Shown here piece by piece: positions 48,668-56,757 of a stretch of DNA of 64,000 nucleotides (position 1 is its first letter; each line of letters begins with the position of its first letter). The DNA comes from a virus. A program made the position numbers and the translations under genes. The notes below the pieces were generated by a model. It saw only the letters and a list, made by a program, of their open reading frames with translations, searched no databases and was not told the DNA's origin. The DNA lies in IMG/VR virus record IMGVR_UViG_3300043449_001484, positions 1-64,000 of that record; one strand, written 5' to 3'.

Positions 48668-48907
48668 TTATCTCCGCTCAATCAAACGATCAATCTTTTC
48701 TTCAATACGATTGAAACGCTGGTCAATGTGTTCCGTAATACGTTCTACTTCAGCATTTGTAACATTGTCGCGAGCAATCTCTTCGCGAGTACGGTTAAGC
48801 AGGATCGTTATGCGAGAGAGTTCACTAAACTTCTCATGCATGATATAACCCAAAATACCCATTAAAAGGGTAAGAGCGCCGCTCCAAATCTCCACAAACT
48901 GCACCAT
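48668..48907 (-). CDS. Membrane-anchored coiled-coil protein (79 aa)
   Basis: A 79-residue protein with an N-terminal membrane segment (IWSGALTLLMGILGYIMH) and a coiled coil (AEVERITEHIDQRFNRIEEK). Such proteins are common in phages near lysis or head genes; a spanin-like or lysis-regulator role is possible but unproven. Confidence 0.55.
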   Translation of the reverse strand: MVQFVEIWSGALTLLMGILGYIMHEKFSELSRITILLNRTREEIARDNVTNAEVERITEHIDQRFNRIEEKIDRLIERR

Positions 48908-48914
48908 CTTCTCC

Positions 48915-49208
48915 TTAGCATTTCCAGCGGCGACGCGCTTGGCGAATACGGCTGTTCGGATCCTTGGCCGCGTCCGGATACATTTTCATCTGCCCAGCAG
49001 ACCGCGCACAAAACGACTTACGACGCTTCGCGCGCGCAGGCGATGGATCCTTTTCAGTCACCGCCGTTTGCAACTTGCTGCCGGGATTAGCACGACGATA
49101 GGCCGCAACGCCTTGTTTCGTCATGCCTGCACCCGACTTGGTGGGTCGGAAATTTCCCGACTTGACCGAAGTTGCAATGCCCATGCCCTTGGACTTTTTA
49201 GTGGCCAT
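48915..49208 (-). CDS. DUF6321-like small basic protein (97 aa)
   Basis: A 97-residue basic protein with AGMTKQGVAAYRRANPGSKL, QTAVTEKDPSPARAKRRKSF, CARSAGQMKMYPDAAKD. I recognise this as the DUF6321-type protein of phages (name from memory). It is probably virion-associated; function unknown. Confidence 0.65.
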   Translation of the reverse strand: MATKKSKGMGIATSVKSGNFRPTKSGAGMTKQGVAAYRRANPGSKLQTAVTEKDPSPARAKRRKSFCARSAGQMKMYPDAAKDPNSRIRQARRRWKC

Positions 49209-49210
49209 GG

Positions 49211-49516
49211 CTAAACCGCTGCTCCACCCACAAATAGCACTGTTACACTGTCTATCTCAGTGTCTGCAATGTCGATGTAGACCCCATCCTTAAAAAGAAT
49301 TCCATCGTCTGGGAAAATCAAATCGACTGCGCCAGCTGCCGCAGGACTGTGGATAGTAAGCAGGGCAGTTCCACCACTTGTACTACCGTTTTTTAGGGAA
49401 AACGAAGACGCCGTGCTACTACAGGTGTAGTAAACACCTTGTACGCGTGTCCTACCGCTAATTGCAGCATCAGATTCAGTCTTCGTTACCGCCGAGACAT
49501 CACTTGCGAAGCTCAT
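49211..49516 (-). CDS. Hypothetical structural-region protein (101 aa)
   Basis: A 101-residue beta-rich protein (YYTCSSTASSFSLKNGST, ILFKDGVYIDIADTEIDS). It lies in the capsid-to-connector block with ATGA overlap to its upstream neighbour. Possibly a small head or head-decoration component. Confidence 0.55.
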   Translation of the reverse strand: MSFASDVSAVTKTESDAAISGRTRVQGVYYTCSSTASSFSLKNGSTSGGTALLTIHSPAAAGAVDLIFPDDGILFKDGVYIDIADTEIDSVTVLFVGGAAV

Positions 49517-49683
49517 TGCTCTGTTCCTTCCGTAGACTCTGGATCAGGTAGATCCAGTCTAGCGACCAAGGCATTCAACACATCAATTGCTGCTTGTGCA
49601 GCAACGGCCACTTCATGCGCGTGGTTCCGTTGCTTTTCCATGTTCGCTAACTCAGAGAGTAAGTATTCTTTAGTGATCTGCAT
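49513..49683 (-). CDS. Small helical protein (56 aa)
   Basis: A 56-residue protein beginning MQITKEYLLSELANMEKQRN with a helical body and an acidic tail (LDLPDPESTEGTEQ). It overlaps both neighbours by ATGA. Coupled gene in the structural block; function unknown. Confidence 0.6.
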   Translation of the reverse strand: MQITKEYLLSELANMEKQRNHAHEVAVAAQAAIDVLNALVARLDLPDPESTEGTEQ

Positions 49684-50258
49684 CAGGCTGTATCCGATAC
49701 CATAAGGTAGTACGTAGTACCAGAAGCATTCTTGATTGGGATCACGTGAGAAACAGCAGCAGCAGACTCAGTAGCCACCATAGCATTTGGGAACACAGCA
49801 AAGGTGCTAATGGCTCCAGTTCCGCTATTGGTCATACGCAGGTACGAAGCGTTCGTCCAAGTACCGCCAGTAGCAAAATCTGAATCCAATTGCAGTGCTG
49901 CAATCGTTCCGCCCGGATTAGTTGAGCTACCACCCAGAGTTACACGTAGTGCATTACCCGCACCAGAAATAGTGCCACTACCGTTAATTGATAGGGAAAT
50001 GTGTGCACCGTTAACAGTGCCACCCGTTGCCGCATTTGCACCCGTTACACGAGTAAATGCACGCAGCGTTTCCCCCGAACCGGTCGAGGTGATGTCCAAA
50101 CGGCTGTAATTCAGACGTGTATCGCCTGTGGTTGCTGAACTAGTAACATACGAGCTTGAAACATTGCCCGAAGTGGTTACTGCGATAGGGGAAGTAGCGG
50201 AGCCCGAAATAAAACCGTTGTCAGATGCAACTGGGCCCGAGAACGTAGTTCTTGCCAT
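49683..50258 (-). CDS. Beta-repeat virion protein (191 aa)
   Basis: A 191-residue protein beginning MARTTFSGPVASDNGFISGS with Thr/Ser/Gly-rich beta strands and a C-terminus HVIPIKNASGTTYYLMVSD. Many phage structural proteins that follow the capsid gene look like this. GAGG precedes the ATG. Probably a head or fibre protein. Confidence 0.6.
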   Translation of the reverse strand: MARTTFSGPVASDNGFISGSATSPIAVTTSGNVSSSYVTSSATTGDTRLNYSRLDITSTGSGETLRAFTRVTGANAATGGTVNGAHISLSINGSGTISGAGNALRVTLGGSSTNPGGTIAALQLDSDFATGGTWTNASYLRMTNSGTGAISTFAVFPNAMVATESAAAVSHVIPIKNASGTTYYLMVSDTA

Positions 50259-50286
50259 TTTGATAATCCTCACATGCGAGATTTAT

Positions 50287-50331
50287 GGCATATCTGTCTG
50301 CATGTCGTCAGCCGGGACTGTCAGATATGCC
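50287..50331. promoter_or_regulatory. Stem-loop in the leader before the 49683 gene
   Basis: GGCATATCTG (50287-50296) and CAGATATGCC (50322-50331) are perfect 10-base arms with a 25-base loop. It lies between the capsid terminator and the start at 50258, so it could be a leader structure or an operator. Confidence 0.5.
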
Positions 50332-50376
50332 GGATAAGCCCGGAATAACTCAAATATACACGACTGGCTGTAAAAG

Positions 50377-50403
50377 AAAAGGGGAGCCGAAGCTCCCCTT
50401 TTT
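50377..50403. terminator. Strong hairpin terminator after the major capsid gene
   Basis: GGGGAGC (50381-50387), loop CGAA on plus (TTCG on minus) and GCTCCCC (50392-50398), flanked by AAAA and TTTT so that it works in both directions. In the minus direction a T run follows. It sits four bases past the capsid stop at 50407 and would reduce read-through into minor structural genes. Confidence 0.8.
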
Positions 50404-50406
50404 CTC

Positions 50407-51315
50407 TTAGGCCGCGCCGGGCGAACCGAAGATACCGCGCCAGTCGGAGAAGCCGAAGCTGTAACGCTCACGCGCTTTGTAGCGCACGTTACCAGTCTCG
50501 AAGTCACCTTCAAAGGCGGTTTTCATGCTGACACGGTCAAACATCTTCATGCCGTTAGGAGCATCGGTCTTGATGAACCATGCATCTGGATCGGTCAGGT
50601 AGTGGTTGACAGTGTAACCCTGCGGAATCATGCCCATGTTCTTGATGGCATTGATATCGTTGTCAGCAGTGCCGACACGCAGAGTGGACTTCATGATGCG
50701 GTCCGCAGTGAACTGAAGCTCTTTTGGGATGATTAGCTTCAGACCTTGGATCGCGATCTTCAGGTTACGCTCGTCTACCAATGACTGGATGTCGATGAGG
50801 GCCTGCTCCAAAGAAGTCTCGGAGAGGTCAGCAGCGGTTGCCAGTTCATTTTTCTGGTCTGGACCACCAATAATTGGGTGATCTGTCGAGCATAGAGCAA
50901 CACCATCACCACCAGTAGAAGTAGTGAAAGCACCATTCAGAACAGATGCCGCTTTGATCTGCTTGGTGGTTGCCATTGAACGAGCCAGTGCCATGGTATA
51001 ACGACGAGACAGACGGTCGTACAGGTTATCTTCCACAGCCTCTTCAGTCAGCGAGAACGCCAAAGCGATAGTCTCGTGAGTGTAGCGGGCAGTGTAGACT
51101 TCCTGCGCGGTGTCGTAAGCCAGACCAGCGCCTTCGGTTTTGACCGGAGCCTCACCAAAGCCGGACAGCATGACTTCCTCTTCAAATGCGCGATCAGATG
51201 ACTCAACATCATAGATCTGCAAATGCTCTTGCTCGTAGTTCTTATACTCAAGGCCGAACAGGGCGTTTAGGCCCGGCTCAAGTTCCTTAACTAGTTGTGC
51301 ACGTGTAATTGCCAT
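50407..51315 (-). CDS. Major capsid protein (HK97-type)
   Basis: A 302-residue protein: ALFGLEYKNYEQEHLQIYDV, YTHETIALAFSLTEEAVEDN, LCSTDHPIIGGPDQKNELAT, LKLIIPKELQFTADRIMKST and MKTAFEGDFETGNVRYKARE. I recognise this as the major capsid protein group that goes with SU10-like connectors. It forms the icosahedral shell, with scaffold (52417) and co-chaperonin (53398) upstream. Confidence 0.85.
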   Translation of the reverse strand: MAITRAQLVKELEPGLNALFGLEYKNYEQEHLQIYDVESSDRAFEEEVMLSGFGEAPVKTEGAGLAYDTAQEVYTARYTHETIALAFSLTEEAVEDNLYDRLSRRYTMALARSMATTKQIKAASVLNGAFTTSTGGDGVALCSTDHPIIGGPDQKNELATAADLSETSLEQALIDIQSLVDERNLKIAIQGLKLIIPKELQFTADRIMKSTLRVGTADNDINAIKNMGMIPQGYTVNHYLTDPDAWFIKTDAPNGMKMFDRVSMKTAFEGDFETGNVRYKARERYSFGFSDWRGIFGSPGAA

Positions 51316-51326
51316 GATTTAGCTCC

Positions 51327-51908
51327 TTATTCGCCCGGTGTGCCAACACTGCCATAGCTGTGGCAGTTGATCTTGACAACTACTTGAGTGAAGTTCTCCC
51401 CTAGTGCATTGCCGGGAACATCATATTTACCGACAATCTTCAGCACAAGAGTTGAACCTGTGCCTACTGTGGAAGAATCGAGTTCCATATTAGATAGGCC
51501 ACTGATGGCGCTACCTGTAGAACCGACGGTAACTTCAGCATTTTGACCCATGTCGGCTTGGACAATGTCCTCATCCGCTTGGATCACAAACAGCTGACTT
51601 GGATCGTCAATCACATCAGCCTGAATTGTGCCGGTAGTGATGTTGACGGAGCCGGGATAGTACATCTTCCATGTGGGCTTGCCAGTGGTTGGGTCTACGT
51701 AATAGCAGCCATTGAAAACACCCACAGCAGTGGTATGGCTTGCTGCTACATACTTAACGATGTAACCGCCAGCGATTGTAACTAGATCGCCTTGATAGAT
51801 CGCACCAGATTGGTTGTCTGCAATCTGATACCCATACTGCTTTTGGGCACCGGTAGCGGATAGATTACCAAGCGGGCGCAGACCATAGGCTTTATCGACG
51901 TTTGCCAT
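51327..51908 (-). CDS. Capsid-associated/decoration protein (193 aa)
   Basis: A 193-residue beta-rich protein beginning MANVDKAYGLRPLGNLSATG followed by KQYGYQIADNQSGAIYQGDLV. Genes of this type sit directly before the major capsid and are thought to be head decoration or stabilisation proteins. No enzymatic motif. Confidence 0.65.
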   Translation of the reverse strand: MANVDKAYGLRPLGNLSATGAQKQYGYQIADNQSGAIYQGDLVTIAGGYIVKYVAASHTTAVGVFNGCYYVDPTTGKPTWKMYYPGSVNITTGTIQADVIDDPSQLFVIQADEDIVQADMGQNAEVTVGSTGSAISGLSNMELDSSTVGTGSTLVLKIVGKYDVPGNALGENFTQVVVKINCHSYGSVGTPGE

Positions 51909-51929
51909 TTGTCTATTCCTTAAAAAAGT

Positions 51930-52412
51930 TTACTCATCGGCCTTCGGGCTTCCAAAGACCGTTCGTGACCGACGTTGCGGATTGTTGATGCGCATGCTGT
52001 CATGAGCATTTGCCTTCAACAGATCGTTATCTACGGCCTGCAATTGATCTCGGGTGCGCGAGGTGTAATACGCATTGCGCTCTGCAACCGTTTCTTCGGG
52101 AATACGCGCCAAGAGCAGACTACCTACGCTAAGTACACCAGCGTGGCGGCTGCCTTCCGATGAAGTTCCAAGGAAGTCAGGATATTCGTCGGCACGAACA
52201 AGTTCGTAGCCTTCGCGTAGCCGTGAAGCTACGTTGATACGGTCATCATATCCATTTGCTTCTGCTCGAATCCAACGGTGCTTGTATCCCGGAGGCGCAG
52301 GAGGCGCATCCAGTTTAGAAGGAGGGGCCCACGGCTTGCGGCGCGCAGTTGCGGAACGTGTTTCAGTTTCACGCGACTTGCGATTTAATGAAGGCACTTC
52401 AAGTTTGTCCAT
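51930..52412 (-). CDS. Conserved structural-region protein (160 aa)
   Basis: A 160-residue protein with PPAPPGYKHRWIRAEANGYD, REGYELVRADEYPDF and GSLLLARIPEETVAERNAYY. I recognise this as a family of unknown function encoded next to capsid scaffold genes. Probably a head assembly factor. Confidence 0.6.
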   Translation of the reverse strand: MDKLEVPSLNRKSRETETRSATARRKPWAPPSKLDAPPAPPGYKHRWIRAEANGYDDRINVASRLREGYELVRADEYPDFLGTSSEGSRHAGVLSVGSLLLARIPEETVAERNAYYTSRTRDQLQAVDNDLLKANAHDSMRINNPQRRSRTVFGSPKADE

Positions 52413-52416
52413 GGTA

Positions 52417-53388
52417 TTACTCCTTTACATATTTGGCGTATTCCTCAAGCGGAACACCCAACTTTTTGGCAATCGCTACCTGACTCGGAGTCAGTTTCAC
52501 GGTGCGGCGCGCGTTATTAACTCCCGACGAACGGGTTGCAGGAGCGACGGAGTGCGCGGCCCGTGCTCTCTGTGGTTTTTGTTGCATAGACGGATTATTT
52601 CCTCTTTGGAACTTGTTAGGAAACGCTTCGCGTATACGCCTGTCCAGCTCATCATAGTACTCTTCGCTTTCGGGGTCAAATCTCTCATCAATCACCAACT
52701 GGCGATGGATGCCCCATGTGGCATGCGTCATAGCAGTATCCGTTCCAAACCATGGATTCTGCTCCGCCCATTCCTCTGCGCGCGGGTCAGGCTCGCGAGC
52801 GGCCTGTTGCGGCGCTTGCTGGGCCTGTTGTCGCATTGCCGCCTGCTGCTGGGCCTGAAGCGCAGCCGCTTCATCCTGCTGTTGTCGCTGGGCCGCTGCC
52901 TGCTGGATCTGACGCTGGTCCATCAGGATGGCAGTTAACCGCTCCTGCGCCTCCGTCTCGGTATCCATATCGCCCTCTTCCCGCGCTTGGCGCAAGACTT
53001 GCTTTAAGGCTGCGATTTGGGTATCAATTCGGCCCTTCGCCTCATAAAGACGTTCGGTATCCGTCTGACGGAACTGCTGTTCTAGCTGCGTTGCACGCTG
53101 CTGTACGCTTTTTGCGTATTCAATAGCCGCATGCTCACGACGCTCCGTCTCACGAAGACGCGCTGTTAGCTTTTCAATACGCTTTCGGACATTACTGCTG
53201 TATTCGTCCATGTCCTTGGACTGCTGACGCTGCTCAACAGCTTGTTCGGACGCAGGGGAACTTTCCAGTTCTATTTCCGGGGCTTCTGGCGCATCCGCTA
53301 ACTGAGCATCCGTGCCATCCTCGTTCATTTCAATGGTTGCAGGCTCTTCGCCTTCCCCAATATCAAACTCTAGTTGTTCGCTTGACAT
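52417..53388 (-). CDS. Capsid scaffolding protein (323 aa)
   Basis: A 323-residue acidic, Gln-rich protein: an acidic start, a long coiled coil (KRIEKLTARLRETERREHAA), Gln/Ala runs and a C-terminus KLTPSQVAIAKKLGVPLEEY typical of scaffolds. It templates the head and exits before packaging. Its place two genes before the capsid supports this. Confidence 0.8.
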   Translation of the reverse strand: MSSEQLEFDIGEGEEPATIEMNEDGTDAQLADAPEAPEIELESSPASEQAVEQRQQSKDMDEYSSNVRKRIEKLTARLRETERREHAAIEYAKSVQQRATQLEQQFRQTDTERLYEAKGRIDTQIAALKQVLRQAREEGDMDTETEAQERLTAILMDQRQIQQAAAQRQQQDEAAALQAQQQAAMRQQAQQAPQQAAREPDPRAEEWAEQNPWFGTDTAMTHATWGIHRQLVIDERFDPESEEYYDELDRRIREAFPNKFQRGNNPSMQQKPQRARAAHSVAPATRSSGVNNARRTVKLTPSQVAIAKKLGVPLEEYAKYVKE

Positions 53389-53397
53389 GTTTTCTCC

Positions 53398-53877
53398 TTA
53401 GAGCATGTGGATGATGTCTTCCGGATCGCTGATTGTTGCCAAAACCTCATCATCGTTGATGATTCGGATTTCGCCACCCTCAATCGGAATACGGGAACCC
53501 GCATATCGCCCGAAAACAATCCAATCTCCAGCCTTGCACCACGGGCCGTCAGGAAACTTGCTCTCGTCGCAATATGCCAACGGCCCTACTTCCAGCACAT
53601 AGCCGCAAGTGGTCGTTAATTGGGTCTTTTTTTGGGTTTCATCGGCAATTGCAATGCCACCCTTGGTCATCCGAGCGCCTCGATACGGCAAAATGGACAA
53701 ACGCCATCCCGTTGGGTGAGGCAAACGGTCACGAACGCTCCCGTCCAGCTTTTCCTCATCCAACTTACCGTCATCGGTAAAGACATCGTCAACGGTCGGA
53801 CCTTTAGCTCTCTGCTCGTCCAACCATTTGCGCTCTAAAGCCGTCAAACCTTCTGTTTTTTCTTCTACCGCTTCCAT
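53398..53877 (-). CDS. GroES-like co-chaperonin (159 aa)
   Basis: A 159-residue protein: an N-terminal extension of about 60 residues, then a chaperonin-10 fold (PTGWRLSILPYRGARMTKGG, DETQKKTQLTTTCGYVLEVG, WCKAGDWIVFGRYAGSRIPI, IRIINDDEVLATISDPEDII). It would replace host GroES in folding the capsid protein, as T4 gp31 does. AGAGGAGGACAA precedes the ATG; a longer frame of 22 codons is excluded. Encoded directly before the scaffold. Confidence 0.85.
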   Translation of the reverse strand: MEAVEEKTEGLTALERKWLDEQRAKGPTVDDVFTDDGKLDEEKLDGSVRDRLPHPTGWRLSILPYRGARMTKGGIAIADETQKKTQLTTTCGYVLEVGPLAYCDESKFPDGPWCKAGDWIVFGRYAGSRIPIEGGEIRIINDDEVLATISDPEDIIHML

Positions 53878-53893
53878 TTGTCCTCCTCTGGGG

Positions 53894-54082
53894 TTAAGAA
53901 TCATCAGCAAAGTTTTTAAGACGCTGTCTAAGCGCCTCTTCAACCAGATTCAAAGCCTCCAGACGGCCCATCAGGAAACGATACCGCTCCATGTTGTTCA
54001 CCGAGCCACCTAAAACCATAGCCTCAGTGTCAGACCTCAAAGACCGCAGGTCCTTCAGAACTGCTTCCGCAAATTCCAGCAT
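53894..54082 (-). CDS. Small helical protein (62 aa)
   Basis: A 62-residue protein (MLEFAEAVLKDLRSLRSDTE, MERYRFLMGRLEALNLVEEA). I recognise such a protein from head modules of similar phages; probably an assembly accessory. It starts right after the stem-loop at 54102-54125. Confidence 0.65.
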   Translation of the reverse strand: MLEFAEAVLKDLRSLRSDTEAMVLGGSVNNMERYRFLMGRLEALNLVEEALRQRLKNFADDS

Positions 54083-54101
54083 GGTAAATCTCCATGAGAG
54101 C

Positions 54102-54125
54102 AGACGGTTCTAAGCTACCGTCTGG
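54102..54125. promoter_or_regulatory. Perfect 8-base stem-loop upstream of the head genes
   Basis: CAGACGGT (54102-54109) and ACCGTCTG (54118-54125) with an 8-base loop. No T tract follows on the minus strand, so it may stabilise or process mRNA instead of ending it. Confidence 0.5.
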
Positions 54126-54137
54126 AAAGCTTGAATT

Positions 54138-54398
54138 TCAATAAATCTTGACCGGGTTGTTCCCGTCTCTTTTCTTCACAATCATCGCCGGGCCCTGCAC
54201 ACCCTTCATCGCACCGCCCTTGGCCATCTTTTTTGACTTGCCTGCAGTAGACAGTGCAATCGCCACCGCCTGCTTGACCGCTGCCTTCTTACTCTTGGGC
54301 TTACTCGTACCAATCTCGCCCGTCTTTTTGAATTTTCCCACCATTTCGCTAATGTTGCCAGAAACAACTTTCTGACTCGACCCTTTTTTAAGAGGCAT
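54138..54398 (-). CDS. DUF6496-like small basic protein (86 aa)
   Basis: An 86-residue basic protein with [20 protein letters not shown], the KQAxAIALS pattern of DUF6496-type phage proteins (name from memory), and [13 protein letters not shown], one of the GG motifs. It overlaps the portal gene by 11 bases. Probably virion-associated. Confidence 0.65.
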   Translation of the reverse strand: MPLKKGSSQKVVSGNISEMVGKFKKTGEIGTSKPKSKKAAVKQAVAIALSTAGKSKKMAKGGAMKGVQGPAMIVKKRDGNNPVKIY

Positions 54399-56754
54399 TT
54401 TGCGCTCCTTGCTGTTGGTTAATCTGATTCAACCGCTCTCTAGCCACATCCGCACGCAACATCGCAATATTTTCCTGCGATTGAATCCGTGCCTGATTCG
54501 CTGCCTTGTTCTCAGCTACCTTCTGCTGCTCAATACCTAAGCGTTGCTGATCCACCTGAATTCTTGCCTGATCCGTTTGTGCCCGCTGCTGGATTTCCGC
54601 TTCCTTCAACTGCACAATCGGATCCGGACCCTCTCCAGAAATCTGCGACTGCATCTGACGAACCTCCATCATGCCTTGCGCAACCTTCACCGCAATCATG
54701 CCCTCCTTCTGAATCGCAGACACCATACGATCCGGGTCAGAGCCATACTCCGCAAACAGTTGCGCTTCGACTTCCTCTTCCGCTTTCTTCCTGACATGGT
54801 CAAGAATATGCTTTTGCAGCGTCATCGCCGACTGTGGATTGGCCTGTAACATCGGAGACAAGCCCATCACCAAGTGCGACAAGATATGCGCGTCATGCTG
54901 CTGACCAGAGAACGCTTTTAGCTCCATCAAATCCAGTACATCCGCATTTTCCTGCGCGGGATCCTTAGGCATCTGCGTATTCTGTGGCCTCAAGATGCCG
55001 TCAATATCGCGCACGTTCATCGCCGCATACACACGGTAGTACGCCTCGTACATGTTATGCATCATGGGCGCACTTTGCGCCAACTGCAGTTGCGTTTGCG
55101 CCAGAGTGATCCTCTGAGCGACTGAAAATATGTTGGGGTCTGCAACAGGCAGCACTGCCACGAGCTCATTAAAGTCTTTTTTCTTGATCTTGCGGGAAGC
55201 GCCCGGTACTTCATAAGGATATTCGTCCTCCAAGTACTTGCCAAAGCCCTTTGCCAGCAGCTGGAACTCGATCTTCTGCGCATAATGCAGGCGCTTGTGA
55301 ATCGCCGACATCACCATCGAGCCTTTTTCCAGCAACGCGATGGTTGTACCCACCGCCGCCATCTGATTGCCTTCGCCAACCTGCATGTCGGCAATCGACG
55401 CCAGCCTCTTTCCTGCCTCCACCACAAAACCAAGCAACGCAAACAACGTCTGACTCGGCTCTTTGTACGGCAGCGGCAATAATGACGAGGTCAACTCCGC
55501 ACCACCCGCGTCAATATCCCGCCATTCGCCCGGCTGAATCGGATTATCGCTGTCCGCAATCCTCGCGCCCTTGGCTTTGAAGCCCGCAGGCAGGTTTGAG
55601 AGCGTTCCTGCGTCCAAAAGCTGGCGCATTGCCATCGTCGCCGTCTTTGACAAGCCACCAATCAGATGCACAAAGCCCAAGCCATACGCGCCAAGGCCCT
55701 CGACCAGCACATAATGCACAAAAGTGGGGATGCGGAGCTTTAATTCGTCATCTTCTTCCCAATTTCTACGCACGCCAATGACGCGACCGCTCACTTCGTC
55801 AATCGTAATCAGAAAAGGCAGCTTGATTCCCGTCGGCTCGCCATCCTCATCCAAGTCTTCAAAGCCCGGAACGTCGTAATCGACGTGCATTTCCAGCAAA
55901 AAGATCTCTTCTGCCTCTTCAGACGGCGTTAAACCAGTCTGTTTATCGGTCGCCTGCGTAATATCCGACGCCGTTGGGTCGCTCGACTCGGGCTGAATGT
56001 TCAAATCAAGGTATTCGCCCGCTACAACACGTTTTCTAAACTCGTTCGCGGGCATCGCAACACGGTGTGTTATGCGTGTGCACTGGCTCATGACGCTTGA
56101 ACCGAAGTACGGGATGTACAAATCGTCTGCCAAGACCAGTTTTGACACCATCCGACCGACTTGACGGTCGTAATACACCTTCTTGAACACCGATCCACCG
56201 TATCCAAGATGGAAAAGTGCCTGATCAAACTCAGGGGTGTACTCTTCCATCACGTTCGTGATCTGGTAATTCATGAAATCTTGCACGCGAGCAGCCTGTT
56301 GGGCCTTGTCCAACGTCTCTTTGCCCACGATTTGCGTCCTAACCGGCCCACTTGAAGGCATCAACTCCTTCATCGCCTGCGCTTGGAACTGCACAATCGC
56401 CTCCGTCAGCATCGGATGCACCGCTCCAGCAGCACCACGGAAGGGCTTGGTGCGCTCTTCAAGCTTCAAGCCCAGCAAATCCATGCCCTTGGAGTACATC
56501 GACTCCCAATCCGAACGCGAAGACTTGTCCGCTTCGTACAATGCCTGCAGATCTTTGGCCATCACAGACAAGTCATCCTCGTCGATTACCTCGGCAAGGT
56601 TGCTGTAGAAGTCCACTTCATCGGCTTCTTCTTCGCCCATCTCAATCGTGGCACCACCGTCTTCTTCCAAGACGATCTCGATCTCCGGCATGCCTGCCGC
56701 ATCAATCTCCACGGACAAGGGCTTCTCTTCTTCCCCGAGCTTATCTATTGGCAT
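54388..56754 (-). CDS. Portal protein (788 aa)
   Basis: A 788-residue portal: [76 protein letters not shown] and [20 protein letters not shown] are characteristic. The C-terminal about 120 residues are a Gln-rich helix ([20 protein letters not shown]), probably the barrel. It forms the packaging vertex and works with terL (62054). Confidence 0.88.
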   Translation of the reverse strand: MPIDKLGEEEKPLSVEIDAAGMPEIEIVLEEDGGATIEMGEEEADEVDFYSNLAEVIDEDDLSVMAKDLQALYEADKSSRSDWESMYSKGMDLLGLKLEERTKPFRGAAGAVHPMLTEAIVQFQAQAMKELMPSSGPVRTQIVGKETLDKAQQAARVQDFMNYQITNVMEEYTPEFDQALFHLGYGGSVFKKVYYDRQVGRMVSKLVLADDLYIPYFGSSVMSQCTRITHRVAMPANEFRKRVVAGEYLDLNIQPESSDPTASDITQATDKQTGLTPSEEAEEIFLLEMHVDYDVPGFEDLDEDGEPTGIKLPFLITIDEVSGRVIGVRRNWEEDDELKLRIPTFVHYVLVEGLGAYGLGFVHLIGGLSKTATMAMRQLLDAGTLSNLPAGFKAKGARIADSDNPIQPGEWRDIDAGGAELTSSLLPLPYKEPSQTLFALLGFVVEAGKRLASIADMQVGEGNQMAAVGTTIALLEKGSMVMSAIHKRLHYAQKIEFQLLAKGFGKYLEDEYPYEVPGASRKIKKKDFNELVAVLPVADPNIFSVAQRITLAQTQLQLAQSAPMMHNMYEAYYRVYAAMNVRDIDGILRPQNTQMPKDPAQENADVLDLMELKAFSGQQHDAHILSHLVMGLSPMLQANPQSAMTLQKHILDHVRKKAEEEVEAQLFAEYGSDPDRMVSAIQKEGMIAVKVAQGMMEVRQMQSQISGEGPDPIVQLKEAEIQQRAQTDQARIQVDQQRLGIEQQKVAENKAANQARIQSQENIAMLRADVARERLNQINQQQGAQNAS

Positions 56755-56757
56755 CGC

